Notes: generated by a model from the letters alone, not told the origin. Shown: positions 9,875 through 18,739, counted from the first letter of the stretch. The stretch: DNA of 43,588 nucleotides from Actinomadura meyerae (GCF_900188445.1 NZ_FZOR01000059.1:1-43588); one strand, 5' to 3'. Numbers and translations: made by a program.

Positions 9875-12767
9875 GGCTGCTCCCCCTGCGGCTCAGGCGT
9901 TTCCTGCTGCGGTCCGGCCGTGCGGCCGGGAAGTAGCGGTCCGCCACCGTGCGGGCGGCGGTGCCGCGGTCGTGCTCGCCGAAGCGCGCGGCGAACGCGC
10001 GGCGCCGGGGGCCGTGGACGGCCTCGGCCGCGTCCAGCCCGGCCAGCACGGCGACGAGCTCCCGCTCGGTGCGGGTGACCGGCCCGGGCCCGTCCCGGCT
10101 CAGGTCGAGGTATCCGGGGGCGGCGTCGCGGCCGTCCGGGAGGTGCAGGACGATCGGCCGGTCCAGCAGCGCGAAGTCGAACATGATCGAGGAGTGGTCG
10201 GTGACGAGCACGTCCGCGAGCAGCAGCAGCGGGGTCGCGTCGGGCACCGCGCCGGCGTCCCGCATGACCGCGCGGGCGCCGGGCGGGACGCCGGCCTTGC
10301 ACAGGTAGTGGGGCCGGACGAGCAGCACGAACTCCTCCCCCAGCTCCCGCGCGAACACCTCGGGGTCGACGGGCGGCTCCAGCAGCCCGCCGGGGCGCCC
10401 GTCCGGCCCGGTGGAGAAGGTCGGCGCGTACAGGACGGTGCGGCGCCCGCCGTCCAGGCCGAGGGACGCCCGGAGCGCCTCGACCTCGGCGGCCAGCTCC
10501 GGGTCGCCGTCCACCCCGTTGACCAGGGGGTCGTTGCGGGGATACCCGGCCCGGAGCAGCTCCGCGCGCACCCCGAGGCCGGCGCACAGGGTCTCGACGT
10601 CGTGATCGGAGCGCACCAGGAAGCAGTCGTAGCGCTCCACCATCCGCCGCAGCCGCGCCCTCTCACCGGCGGAGGCCCTCTTCAGGCGGGGCTGGTCGAG
10701 GCCCATCGGCTTGACCGCCGAGCCATGCCAGGTCTGGATGTAGGTGGTCTCGCGGCGTTTGCGGAGGCCATCGGGGAAGCCCTGGTTGTCCACCCAGAAC
10801 TGGGCGCGCGCGAGCGCCAGGAAGTACCTCCACGAGCCCCGGCGGACGAGCACGGCGTCCTCGGGGAAGCCCTTCGGGGAGGACGCGTACGCCCACACCG
10901 CCGTGATCGGCCGCCCCGACCTGCGCAGCTCCCGGTAGAGGTACTTCGGGTTGTCGGAGTAGTGGCGTCCGAGATGGCTCTCGAAGACCACCAGGCCGGT
11001 CCGGACGGGCAGCCGGCTGAGCACCCGGTTGAACACGGCGATCTTGGTCCGCCGGGCGGTGAGCCGCCGGACCGCCGCCCGCCGTACCGCCCGCACGCGC
11101 CGCCGCGCGAACCGCGCCGCCGCCGAGCGCGCGGCGCGCAGCGCGGCGGCCCCGGCGAGCCGCGCCCACGGGCTCGCCGCCTCCAGCCGGAACGCCAGGT
11201 CCCCCCGCCCGGTGAGGCGGGAGCGGAGGCGGTCTCCGGCGAGCCGGGTCAGCCGGGGCCGGACGGGCAGCGCGACGCCCTCCAGCGGCGGCGATCCGGC
11301 GCCCTCGCCGAGGCGGCAGACCATCTCCTCGCCGCCCGCCCGGACGCGGAGCCAGGCGTCCCAGACGGGGTCGACGAAGCCGACCGGCCTGATCTTCCGC
11401 ACCGGGTCGAACTCCGCGCGCCAGGCCAGCCTGTCCCCCTCGTGCCGCACGGCGGCGCGGATCCGCGCCCTGCGCGCCCCTCGGCGCCGGTCGCGGAACT
11501 CCAGCGTCCCGGCGAGCGCGGCGTCCGGCGGGATCCGGCGCAGCGGGTTCGGGACGTGCCCGGCGATCAGGGCGCGGTCGCCGCGCGCCTCCAGCCGCGT
11601 CACGGTCCCGGCCGGGCGCAGCTCCTTCAGCGGCCGGACGTGGAAACCGAGGCCGGTGACGTCCAGCACCCGGCGGCCGAGCCGCCCCCGCGGGCCTCCG
11701 TCGCCCCAGAAGACCCGCCCGTCCCGCTCCACCAGCCGGGTGCGGAGCACGGGCCGCCGCGACGGCCGGTACTCCGCGGCGGCCAGCGCCCCCGCGTGGT
11801 CGCCCTCGCGGACCAGGTACGCGGCGATCGCGGGCAGCGGATTGGCCAGCTCGAACACCCGCGGGTCCAGCTCGGCGAGGTAGCCCGCCGCCAGTTCGAG
11901 GAACCGGTCCCGGTCGGCGGGGTCGCGCCCGCGCAGTTCCCGCAGGTAGAGCAGCAGGTCGTGGTTGACGAACTTCACGTCCTTGGCGCGCCGCAGGTCG
12001 TGCGCGCCGCGCAGCGCGAACAGCATGTCGATGCGGCGGTGGATCTCCAGCCGGTCGGCGAAGTTCGCCGGATCGAACCGCCGGTTGGAGATCGACGGCG
12101 CCCCCGTCCGCCGCCGGACGAGCCAGCGGTAGACGCGGTGCGGGATCACCGCGGTCCGCTCCGCCGCCAGGTACGCCTCGGCGGTGAACAGCAGGTCCTC
12201 GTAGTGCAGCCGCTCGACGAACCGGAGCCCGTGCTCCTCCAGGAAGCCGCGCCGGTACGCCTTGTTGGTGGAGAGGGTGTCGTAGAGGAGGTCGGGGTTC
12301 TCGCGCAGCGAACCGTACACGGCGCTGCGCTCGTACAGCCACGGGTACCAGGGCCGGACGCGCCCCTTCGCGCCCTCGGGCAGGTCCAGGAACACCCGCT
12401 CGCACAGCCCGGAGACCAGGTCGGCGCCGGTGTCCTCGGCGGTGGCGAGCATGTTGAGGCAGGCGTGCCGGTCCAGCAGGTCGTCGCTGTCGAGGAACAT
12501 CACGTACCGGCCGGACGAGGCGTCGACGCCCGCGTTGCGGGGCCCGCCGCAGCCGCCGGAGTTCACCGGCAGGTGCACGGCCCGGACCCGGCCCGGCCGC
12601 GCAGCGGCGAACCGATCGGCGACCTCCCCGGTGCCGTCGGTGCTGGCGTCGTCGACGATCACGGTCTCGACACCGCCCAGGGACTGCTCCAGCGTCGAGG
12701 CGACCGCATGGGGAAGCCGCCGGGCGTCGTTGTAGGCGATCACCACCACGCTGACATCCGGGCGCAC
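9858..12767 (-). CDS. GT2 glycosyltransferase fused to CDP-glycerol glycerophosphotransferase
   Basis: 969 residues with two catalytic parts. Residues 1 to about 250 are a GT-A/GT2 domain: VSVVVIAYNDARRLPHAVAS, TVIVDDASTDGTGEVADRF and the metal-binding FLDSDD (Asp93-Ser-Asp95). A long linker follows. From about residue 600 comes a TagB/TagF-type domain: TYIQTWHGSAVKPMG near residue 680, LRAGYPRNDPLVNG, TVLYAPTFS and VLVTDHSSIMFDFALLDRPI. This domain transfers glycerol phosphate from CDP-glycerol to a membrane-linked acceptor. Together they would build a teichoic acid-like wall polymer at the cytoplasmic membrane face. The GTG start has GGGAGG upstream; the gene is first in its minus-strand run. 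Confidence 0.9.
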   Translation of the reverse strand: MRPDVSVVVIAYNDARRLPHAVASTLEQSLGGVETVIVDDASTDGTGEVADRFAAARPGRVRAVHLPVNSGGCGGPRNAGVDASSGRYVMFLDSDDLLDRHACLNMLATAEDTGADLVSGLCERVFLDLPEGAKGRVRPWYPWLYERSAVYGSLRENPDLLYDTLSTNKAYRRGFLEEHGLRFVERLHYEDLLFTAEAYLAAERTAVIPHRVYRWLVRRRTGAPSISNRRFDPANFADRLEIHRRIDMLFALRGAHDLRRAKDVKFVNHDLLLYLRELRGRDPADRDRFLELAAGYLAELDPRVFELANPLPAIAAYLVREGDHAGALAAAEYRPSRRPVLRTRLVERDGRVFWGDGGPRGRLGRRVLDVTGLGFHVRPLKELRPAGTVTRLEARGDRALIAGHVPNPLRRIPPDAALAGTLEFRDRRRGARRARIRAAVRHEGDRLAWRAEFDPVRKIRPVGFVDPVWDAWLRVRAGGEEMVCRLGEGAGSPPLEGVALPVRPRLTRLAGDRLRSRLTGRGDLAFRLEAASPWARLAGAAALRAARSAAARFARRRVRAVRRAAVRRLTARRTKIAVFNRVLSRLPVRTGLVVFESHLGRHYSDNPKYLYRELRRSGRPITAVWAYASSPKGFPEDAVLVRRGSWRYFLALARAQFWVDNQGFPDGLRKRRETTYIQTWHGSAVKPMGLDQPRLKRASAGERARLRRMVERYDCFLVRSDHDVETLCAGLGVRAELLRAGYPRNDPLVNGVDGDPELAAEVEALRASLGLDGGRRTVLYAPTFSTGPDGRPGGLLEPPVDPEVFARELGEEFVLLVRPHYLCKAGVPPGARAVMRDAGAVPDATPLLLLADVLVTDHSSIMFDFALLDRPIVLHLPDGRDAAPGYLDLSRDGPGPVTRTERELVAVLAGLDAAEAVHGPRRRAFAARFGEHDRGTAARTVADRYFPAARPDRSRKRLSRRGSSHGSTA

Positions 12768-12926
12768 CCGCTTGGCCTCCCCTCACCGGTTCCCGCACCG
12801 GGCCGGCCGCCGGGGCCGGAGACCGGTCGGACGCGTTGCCAGGGATTCCTATCCAGGAACGCCCCAGTGAGGTCCAAGGAGCATCAAAGGCTGTCAATGC
12901 TTCCCATTACTCGCCTTCGGCGGAGA

Positions 12927-12965
12927 CTCTGGACACTCCCCCTAGGCTCTGGACACTCCCCTAGG
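12927..12965. repeat. Tandem direct repeat upstream of the teichoic acid genes
   Basis: Two adjacent copies (20 bp and 19 bp) of CTCTGGACACTCCCCCTAGG lie 160-200 bp before the tagF-like start and directly after the CHAP gene terminator. A TTGACA hexamer on the minus strand (12892-12897) lies between the repeat and the gene, but I see no convincing -10 box. The copies could bind a regulator of the minus-strand run. Confidence 0.6.
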
Positions 12966-12971
12966 AACGCC

Positions 12972-13004
12972 CGAAGGCGCCCGGCCGGGGGCCGGGCGCC
13001 TTCG
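12972..13004 (-). terminator. Terminator of the CHAP hydrolase gene
   Basis: A perfect 14-bp stem (12972-12985 with 12991-13004) with a 5-nt loop lies 24 bp past the stop of the CHAP gene. It is very GC-rich and lacks a U-tract, as is usual for actinomycete terminators. Confidence 0.75.
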
Positions 13005-13028
13005 ATGCGCGCGTTCGCGGGAGGTGCG

Positions 13029-13790
13029 TCAGGACGCGTAGTCCGGGTAGCCGTAGCCGACGACCTCGGACGTGTCGCGGACCTTCTTCTGCACCTTGTT
13101 GTTGCTGTTGCCCTCGACCGTGCTGATCGTGCCGTTGCCGTTGTCCTTCACGACGAGGCCGACGTGGTCGATGTCGCCGATGCTCCCCTTGGAGCCGTCC
13201 TTCCAGTCGAAGAACACCACGGCGCCGGGCTTGGGCTTGTGGCCCCAGCGGTCGGTCTTCTTGAACCAGGTGGCGTGCTGGACGGTGTAGGCGTCCCAGC
13301 CCATGTTCTTCACGCCGGTGTGGGCCCCGACCCAGGAGACGAACATGTCGCACCACTGGGCGCCGTTGTAGGCCTTGACCGAGAAGCCGCCGTCGCGCTG
13401 GGCGGTGGCCTTGGCGTGCGGGGTCGAGGTGTACCACTTGTGGAACTTGGTCTGGCCGCCCTTGCCCTCGCTGATCCCGACCTGCTTCTTGGCGAGGCTG
13501 ATGACCTCGGAGGCCTTGACCGGACGCGGCGCGACGCCCCAGCCGGCCTCGCGGGCCTCGGCCTGGGTCATGCCCGCGGACTGCGAGGACTGCTTCGACG
13601 CGGTGCCCTGCTCGGCCACCACGGCCGCCTTCGCCTGGGCCGGGGTCTCGGCCGCGGCGCTGCCGCCGGCGAGCGGGTTGAGGGCCGCGAGCCCGACGGC
13701 TCCGGCGACCACGGCGCCCACGGCGACGCCGACGGCCTTGTCCTCGGACGAGAAGCGGTTGAGCGAAAGTCGATCGAAACGACCGGTCAT
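13029..13790 (-). CDS. Secreted CHAP-domain peptidoglycan hydrolase
   Basis: 253 residues. A hydrophobic segment at about 19-38 followed by SAAA-ET (cleavage after about residue 47) looks like a secretion signal with a long charged front. After a linker, residues about 95-250 form a CHAP fold: Cys147 in NGAQWCDMFVSW, His209 in GDIDHVGLVV, and VEGNSN supplying the third polar residue. CHAP enzymes cut amide bonds in peptidoglycan. The gene has its own leader with a c-di-AMP riboswitch and its own terminator, so it is a single unit. An AGGAG site stands about ten bases before the ATG. Confidence 0.88.
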   Translation of the reverse strand: MTGRFDRLSLNRFSSEDKAVGVAVGAVVAGAVGLAALNPLAGGSAAAETPAQAKAAVVAEQGTASKQSSQSAGMTQAEAREAGWGVAPRPVKASEVISLAKKQVGISEGKGGQTKFHKWYTSTPHAKATAQRDGGFSVKAYNGAQWCDMFVSWVGAHTGVKNMGWDAYTVQHATWFKKTDRWGHKPKPGAVVFFDWKDGSKGSIGDIDHVGLVVKDNGNGTISTVEGNSNNKVQKKVRDTSEVVGYGYPDYAS

Positions 13791-13811
13791 GCAGGGAATC
13801 TCCTATCTTCC

Positions 13812-13935
13812 ATGACGCCTACCGGGTTAGCTGACGGATTCGGGCATGGAAGCAGCCCTACGGCGCGGCTCTGGGTCGCGCCGATTCACCCCTGGAACAT
13901 TGGGTCCCCGGCTCCGTCCGGTCGCTGGGACCGGC
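13812..13935 (-). ncRNA. c-di-AMP riboswitch (ydaO/yuaA type)
   Basis: Read on the minus strand, the leader contains GGAGCCGGGGACCCA, then GGGGTGAATC, AGGGCTGCTTCC, and the closing block GCCCGAATCCGTCAGCTAAC followed by CCGGTAGGCG. These are the conserved elements of the ydaO RNA in the right order, ending about 24 nt before the CHAP start. In actinobacteria this class commonly sits before cell-wall hydrolase genes and turns them off when c-di-AMP is high. The boundaries are approximate. An open frame at 13827-14030 lies within it and is not a gene. Confidence 0.88.
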
Positions 13936-14414
13936 ACGGACTCGGCCTCGCACCGCGATCTGCGGCGCAGACTTTTCGGATGTGACTCAGTGACTGATCT
14001 CTGAGGGGGCGCGCATCGTGTGGCGCGCATCGCGTGCGGCTACCGCTCCGCGATCCTCGGCCGCCCTCAGGAACGGGACGACCGGCGGCAACGCATGGGG
14101 TGCGCTGCGGGTTTCCGCATAGAAGGTACCAACCTTCTCAGGAAAAGCAAACCAGGCACAAACTTCTGTCTTGCCTGCTCAAAGCCCTTCCAAGGATCCT
14201 TCAACACCGTCAGGCCCCGGCATCTTCCCGATCTTTACCGAAGTGCCCCAGATCCCTTTGCCCGTAGGACTTACCAGCCCTGACCAAAGGGTAAAGAAAC
14301 CTCGGGACGGCCCGGGGGGCACATGCCCCGCCACCCCCTTCACGGGGCCCTCGGGGCCATTCTGTGCGTCCTGGCTCACAGGGCCCGGCCCTCACCGGAT
14401 CCAGGTGGGGTCCG
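13936..14414. other. Upstream leader and promoter region of the CHAP gene
   Basis: No convincing gene. Base composition falls well below the local GC level around 14120-14310. A short hairpin (GAAGGT/ACCTTC, about 14124-14139) and GC-rich inverted repeats near 14313-14350, which could end transcription of neither or both neighbours, are all I can see. The CHAP promoter should lie in this stretch. Confidence 0.4.
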
Positions 14415-16307
14415 TCACTCGACGCGCAGGGCGAACAGCGTGGTGTCGTCCGCAGCCCGGTCGTGCTCCATCCGCGCCAGGACCTCGTCCAGTACCCGGT
14501 CGGGGCGCCGCGAGGCGTCCTGGAGGATGCCGGTGAGGCGCTCGATGCGCTCGTCCAGGTCCGCGTCCCGGCGCTCCACCAGACCGTCGGTGTAGAGGAA
14601 CAGCAGGTCCCCGGGATCCAATTCCGTGGTGATCGTCGTGTACTGCCAGCCGGGCATCGCGCCGAGCATCGGATCGCGGACGACCTCCAGCGGCGAAGCC
14701 CGGTCGCCCCGGACCAGGATCGGCGGCAGATGGCCCGCGCACGTCCACTCCAGCACCCGCCGGTCCGGGTCGAAATGCCCCACGATCGCGGTGCCCGTCG
14801 CCGGCGGGTCCATGTTGCCGACCAGCTCGTTCAGCCAGCCCACCAGCCGCCCCGCCGGCTCGCCCGTGCACGCGAGGCCGAGCAGCCCGTTCCGCGTGCG
14901 CGCCATCGCGGCCGCCGCGGGCAGCCCGTGCCCGGCCGCGTCGCCGATCGCGAACACGGCCCGCCCGTCCGGCAGCACCCGCGTAGCGAACCAGTCCCCG
15001 CCGATCCGGGCCGTGGACTCCGCCGCCAGGCTGCGCAGCGCCACCGTCAGGCCCGGCAGCTCCTCAAGCTCGTCCTCGTCCGGCAGGATCGCGCGGCGCA
15101 GAGTCACCGCGACCCGCCGCTCCTGCGCCGTCCGCTCCTGCTGCTTCAGCATCTGCCGGCGGGTCTCCGCCAGCGCCCGCTCCACCCCGCGCCGCCGGGT
15201 GATGTCCTGCGAGACGATGTTGATCGAGACCGGCAGCCCGGACTCCCCCAGCACCGGCTCGGCGAACAGCCACAGGTGCCGCGGCGTCCCGTCCGGCGCG
15301 ATCACCCGGTGCTCGGCCTCCACCGGCTCCTTGCGGGAGAACATCGTCTGGACGGCCTCCTCCATCAGCGGGAGGTCGTCGTCCGCCACGACCTTCGGCA
15401 GGTCGTGCGGCATCGGCGGCACCTCCTCGGGGCTGAGGCCGTAGTTCGCCAGCATCTGCGGCGTCCAGTCCGCCTCCCCGGTCGCGAGGTCCCACTCCCC
15501 GAACCCGATCAGCGCCAGCCGCTCCACCCGCTCCAGCCGCCGCGCGACGCGGTCCTCGGCGGCGTGGTACCGCCACGTGACGCACACCCCGGTCGACACC
15601 CGCACGCACCGCACGCTCATCCGCGACGACCGGGACAGCCCCCGCTGCGCCGTGGTGTAGGGGAACGAGTCGCGCTCCAGCGGCGTCCCGGTCTGCCATA
15701 CCTCCGCGTACTGGTCGAACAGCCCGCTGAGGACGGCTCCCGGATCGGTGCGCAGCAGCCGGAGGCCGGTCAGCTCCTCCCTGCCGCGCCCGAACATGTC
15801 CTTCGCGACGGGATTGAGGTCGGCGAACAGGAAGTCCACCACGTCACCCTCGGGGCCCGTGACCGGCACCAGGTGGGCGCATGAGTCGAGCGTCCCCTCC
15901 AGCAGCGCCCGCGCCACGGGGTCGTCCTCCACCTCGGCGAGGATCTGCGCGTCCCCCGCCGTGTCCTCCGCCGTCACCCGGCGCAGGACCTCCTCCGCCT
16001 CCGACAGCATCGCCCGGCGCTCCGCGGGGTCGTCCTCGGCCCGGGGCGCCCGCCGCCCGGCGAGCACGGCCCCGACCGGCCCGCCGCCGCTGTCCTTGAC
16101 CAGCAGGGACGCCGCCTCCGCCAGGTCCATCTCCAGGTCGCGCGCGAGCCAGATCAGATGCTGCAGGGCCTCCCCCGGCGGGACGCCGAGCCGCCGGGCC
16201 AGCACGACCCGGGCCTCGGACACGACCGCGCGGTCGTGCGCGGCCCCCCGGAGGTCCTCCACATCCGCGACGTGCACCCCGGGCTGGGTGCCTTCCGGTT
16301 CCGCCAA
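14415..16307 (-). CDS. ANTAR-like / PAS / SpoIIE-type PP2C phosphatase
   Basis: 630 residues. Residues about 28-88 (HDRAVVSEARVVLARRLGVP, then EALQHLIWLARDLEMDLAEAA) resemble an ANTAR RNA-binding helix bundle. A first PAS-like domain spans about 140-250 and a second about 265-375 (GFGEWDLATGEADWTPQM; EHRVIAPDGTPRHLWLFAEP). From about 400 comes the SpoIIE/PP2C domain with the metal ligands in RIGGDWFATRV, FAIGDAAGHGLPAA, FLYTDGLVERR and AADDTTLFALRV. Such proteins dephosphorylate anti-sigma-factor antagonists in response to sensed signals. The start is TTG at 16305-16307 with GGGGGA upstream. No partner STAS or anti-sigma gene is adjacent. Confidence 0.85.
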   Translation of the reverse strand: MAEPEGTQPGVHVADVEDLRGAAHDRAVVSEARVVLARRLGVPPGEALQHLIWLARDLEMDLAEAASLLVKDSGGGPVGAVLAGRRAPRAEDDPAERRAMLSEAEEVLRRVTAEDTAGDAQILAEVEDDPVARALLEGTLDSCAHLVPVTGPEGDVVDFLFADLNPVAKDMFGRGREELTGLRLLRTDPGAVLSGLFDQYAEVWQTGTPLERDSFPYTTAQRGLSRSSRMSVRCVRVSTGVCVTWRYHAAEDRVARRLERVERLALIGFGEWDLATGEADWTPQMLANYGLSPEEVPPMPHDLPKVVADDDLPLMEEAVQTMFSRKEPVEAEHRVIAPDGTPRHLWLFAEPVLGESGLPVSINIVSQDITRRRGVERALAETRRQMLKQQERTAQERRVAVTLRRAILPDEDELEELPGLTVALRSLAAESTARIGGDWFATRVLPDGRAVFAIGDAAGHGLPAAAAMARTRNGLLGLACTGEPAGRLVGWLNELVGNMDPPATGTAIVGHFDPDRRVLEWTCAGHLPPILVRGDRASPLEVVRDPMLGAMPGWQYTTITTELDPGDLLFLYTDGLVERRDADLDERIERLTGILQDASRRPDRVLDEVLARMEHDRAADDTTLFALRVE

Positions 16308-16490
16308 CCCTGTCCCCCGTTCGGCGTCACTGCCCCTGGGAGAAAAAAGCTACATACGCCAGCGAAGGACTATTCGCCCACAACCGGGTAAACGACCCAG
16401 ATCTTTGCCCGGGTTTTCCGTTCCCGCCCGAACCCGACCACTTCCGATGACCCGACCCGCACGGAACCCTGCCCGACCCTGTGACGCCCG

Positions 16491-17324
16491 TCACGCCGCC
16501 CGCAGAACGTCCCCGGTCAGCGCCGTGATGCCCCGCGACGCCGCCCGGAACGACGTCCCCGCCGGCCACAGCGTCAGCACCACCACGATCTTGTCCCCGA
16601 CCATCCCGGTCGTGTGCAGCACGGGCCTCCCGAGCCCCAGATCGGGGGCCCGCACCGCGGCCGGCCGCGCCCCGGTCTCGAACCCCGACCACCCCTGCTT
16701 GACGGCCGCCCCGTCCGCCACCCGCGGGATCCCGAACGTCTGGTCGAACCCGTCCGCCCCGCGCGGCGTCGCCCGCCGCAACTGCTCCAGCACGAACCCG
16801 TCCACATGTCGGTACATCGTCACGACGTCCCGGGCGCTCAACGCCGTGTACCCCCAGAACCCCGGCTTCTCCGCGGGCGGCGGCGCCGTCTCCGCCAACC
16901 CCAGCCGCCGCGCCATCCGCTCGATGATCTCTCCCCGGCCGCCCCGCCGCCAGAACTCGGTGGCGGCCCCGTCATCACTGGCCCGCAACATCGCCTGCAG
17001 CAACGTGCGATCCGCCCCCGAGGCCCGGTGCCGCTCCAGGTAGTCCAGCGCGATGAGGATCTTCACCACGGACGCCGACCGGAACACCCGCCGCCCCTGC
17101 CGCTCCAAGAGCACCCGCCCAGCACGAGTATCGAAGACCACATAAGAGGCCCGAACCCCCTTGGGCACCCGAGGCACGACCTTCCTCGGCTCCGCACTGG
17201 GCGCCGTGCTCGTCGCCGACACCTCAGGCTCGGGACTACCGCCCACAGGCCGCACCCCACCCCCGCAACCGCACAGCATCCCCAGACACAAGACCCCACC
17301 GACCAGAACGCGCACAGACCCCAT
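16491..17324 (-). CDS. Lipoprotein serine hydrolase of the beta-lactamase/PBP fold
   Basis: 277 residues from the ATG at 17322-17324. The N-terminus MGSVRVLVGGVLCLGMLCGC fits a lipoprotein signal, with Cys20 as the lipid attachment. A Ser/Pro/Glu-rich linker follows. The catalytic fold shows S85-V-V-K88 (SxxK), Ser116-Asp-Asp in the SDN position, and K209-Q-G in the place of the KTG box. This matches class A-like serine hydrolases found in actinomycetes. Deviation from SDN and KTG argues against a strong beta-lactamase; a wall-related or unknown hydrolytic role is possible. A longer frame to 17417 adds 31 residues ahead of the signal peptide and runs up to the tRNA, so I rejected it. Confidence 0.78.
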   Translation of the reverse strand: MGSVRVLVGGVLCLGMLCGCGGGVRPVGGSPEPEVSATSTAPSAEPRKVVPRVPKGVRASYVVFDTRAGRVLLERQGRRVFRSASVVKILIALDYLERHRASGADRTLLQAMLRASDDGAATEFWRRGGRGEIIERMARRLGLAETAPPPAEKPGFWGYTALSARDVVTMYRHVDGFVLEQLRRATPRGADGFDQTFGIPRVADGAAVKQGWSGFETGARPAAVRAPDLGLGRPVLHTTGMVGDKIVVVLTLWPAGTSFRAASRGITALTGDVLRAA

Positions 17325-17417
17325 CCGCCCCGCCCAGCGACCGGCGGGGCGCGCAATCCCGGTACGCACGACCCCGCGGACTGCGCTACAGTAATCAAGC
17401 CCGCTCGCAACGGGCAC

Positions 17418-17491
17418 CGGGACGTAGCGCAGTTTGGCAGCGCACTTGACTGGGGGTCAAGGGGTCGTGGGTTCAAATCCCGCCGTCCCGA
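17418..17491 (+). tRNA. tRNA-Pro (anticodon GGG)
   Basis: A full cloverleaf of 74 nt: acceptor CGGGACG/CGTCCCG, D-arm with GCGC/GCGC, anticodon stem CTTGA/TCAAG with loop CTGGGGG (anticodon GGG), T-arm GTGGG-TTCAAAT-CCCGC and discriminator A. CCA is not encoded. The accessory island begins directly after it, so it is a plausible integration site, though I found no second copy of its 3' end in the window. Confidence 0.95.
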
Positions 17492-17509
17492 CAGAGAAAC
17501 ACCAGCTCA

Positions 17510-17542
17510 GAGGCCGTTTCCTCCATCCGGAGGACCGGCCTC
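17510..17542 (+). terminator. Hairpin after tRNA-Pro
   Basis: GAGGCCG/CGGCCTC encloses CCTCC/GGAGG, and TTGATCATTTG follows. It lies 18 bp past the tRNA and is the likely terminator. Confidence 0.7.
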
Positions 17543-17557
17543 TTGATCATTTGTTAG

Positions 17558-17575
17558 CAGTTCGTTAGCGAACTG
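17558..17575. repeat. Small inverted repeat
   Basis: CAGTTCG-TTAG-CGAACTG, a 7-bp stem with a 4-nt loop, immediately after the tRNA terminator. It could be a second terminator or part of an old attachment region. Confidence 0.4.
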
Positions 17576-17708
17576 AGCCGTCCGCCCCGGCACCCGGATG
17601 GTTCACACAGGACCAGAAGAGCCGCGAACCGCCTCGAGCTCTGTCCCGGTGTTCAACCGGACCCGAGCCATCAGGCCCAGTCCGTCGCGGCCGCACAGAG
17701 CAGCAGCG

Positions 17709-17738
17709 CCCCCGGGCCAGCGATCGCTGGCCCGGGGG
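17709..17738. repeat. 30-bp perfect palindrome
   Basis: A 15+15 bp perfect inverted repeat centred on GCGATCGC (the left arm starts CCCCCGGGCCAGCGA). It lies in a 413-bp stretch (17492-17904) in which I see no gene. It could be a bidirectional terminator; the following bases include GGGTTTG. Confidence 0.55.
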
Positions 17739-17904
17739 GCCGGGTTTGCCTGCTCCGGCCCCCTATCGCCAGCGCTCACCCTTACCTCCGGCGCGCTGAG
17801 ACCGCCATCGCTCGACCCCTCTCCTTAGAGCTGGTCGATGCTGTACCTCCAGCGCTCGACCGACCTCTCCGCCCCTATCTGGCGACTGCAGGAGCAGCGC
17901 CCTC

Positions 17905-18632
17905 CGGTTAGTCGGAACCGAGCAGGCCGCCGAAACCGCCGTCGACAGCGCCTGCCGGATGCTGCGGCTGCCCACCGTCCGCGCCAAGTTCCCGAACTGG
18001 CCGAAACGGCCGCCCGCGACCAGATGACCTACCGCGGGTTCCTGGCTGAGCTGCTCATGGCCGAGTGCGACGACCGCAACCGCCGCCGCTCCGAACGCCG
18101 CATCAAAGCCGCCGCCTTCCCCCGGCAGAAGACGCTGCGCGAGTTCGACTACGAGGCCAACCCCAACATCGACCCCGCCACCATCCACACCCTGGCCTCC
18201 AGCGAATGGGTGAAGAAGGGCGAACCGCTCTGCCTGATCGGCGACTCCGGGACCGGCAAGTCCCACCTGCTCATCGCGCTGGGCATCGAAGCAGCCATGG
18301 CCGGATACCGGGTGAAATACACCCTGGCCACCAAGCTGGTGAACGAGCTTGTCGAAGCCGCCGACGACAAGCAGCTCAACAAGACCATCACCCGCTACGG
18401 CCGCGTCGACCTGCTCTGCATCGACGAACTCGGCTACATGGAACTCGACCGCCGCGGCGCCGAACTGCTGTTCCAGGTCCTCACCGAACGCAAAGAGAAG
18501 AACAGCCTGGCCATCGCCTCCAACGAAGCCTTCAGCGGCTGGGCCAAGACCTTCACCGACCCCCGTCTCTGCGCCGCCATCGTCGACCGCCTCACCTTCG
18601 GCGGCACCATCATCGAGACCGGCACCGACTCC
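17905..18632 (+). pseudogene. IstB-like ATPase of an IS21-family element, frameshifted and truncated
   Basis: Two frames encode consecutive parts of IstB. Frame 1 gives ETAVDSACRMLRLPTVRAKF; after the CCC at 17991-17993 the second frame gives ELAETAARDQMTYRGFLAEL and onward. A lost C (CCCC to CCC) explains the shift. The rest is well kept: Walker A LIGDSGTGKSHLLIALG, Walker B VDLLCIDELGYMELD and sensor-like AIASNEAFSGW. The end diverges after ETGTDSY. Both termini are cut and the partner transposase IstA is absent, so this is a relic. The intact second frame could still give a protein starting at the ATG of MTYRGF (about 18025). Confidence 0.85.
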
Positions 18633-18739
18633 TACCCACGCTGCAAGCTGACCACACAGACCACGCCACTTCGTACCTCAACAGGCGTGCCCTCGGTGTC
18701 CAGAGGCAACCAAACCTCGCACAGGCGCGTTGACCGATC

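Noticed and set aside
9744..13985. 1413-codon plus-strand open frame
   Set aside because: It is antisense to the GT4, GT2/TagF and CHAP genes and has no recognisable domain.
13827..14030. Small minus-strand ORF
   Set aside because: It lies within the c-di-AMP riboswitch, whose conserved RNA elements explain the sequence.
17598..17828. Plus-strand ORF of 76 codons after the tRNA
   Set aside because: It covers the 30-bp palindrome, has no ribosome site and a biased composition.
18065..18733. Alternative plus-strand frame over IstB
   Set aside because: No domain; the Walker motifs are in the other frame.
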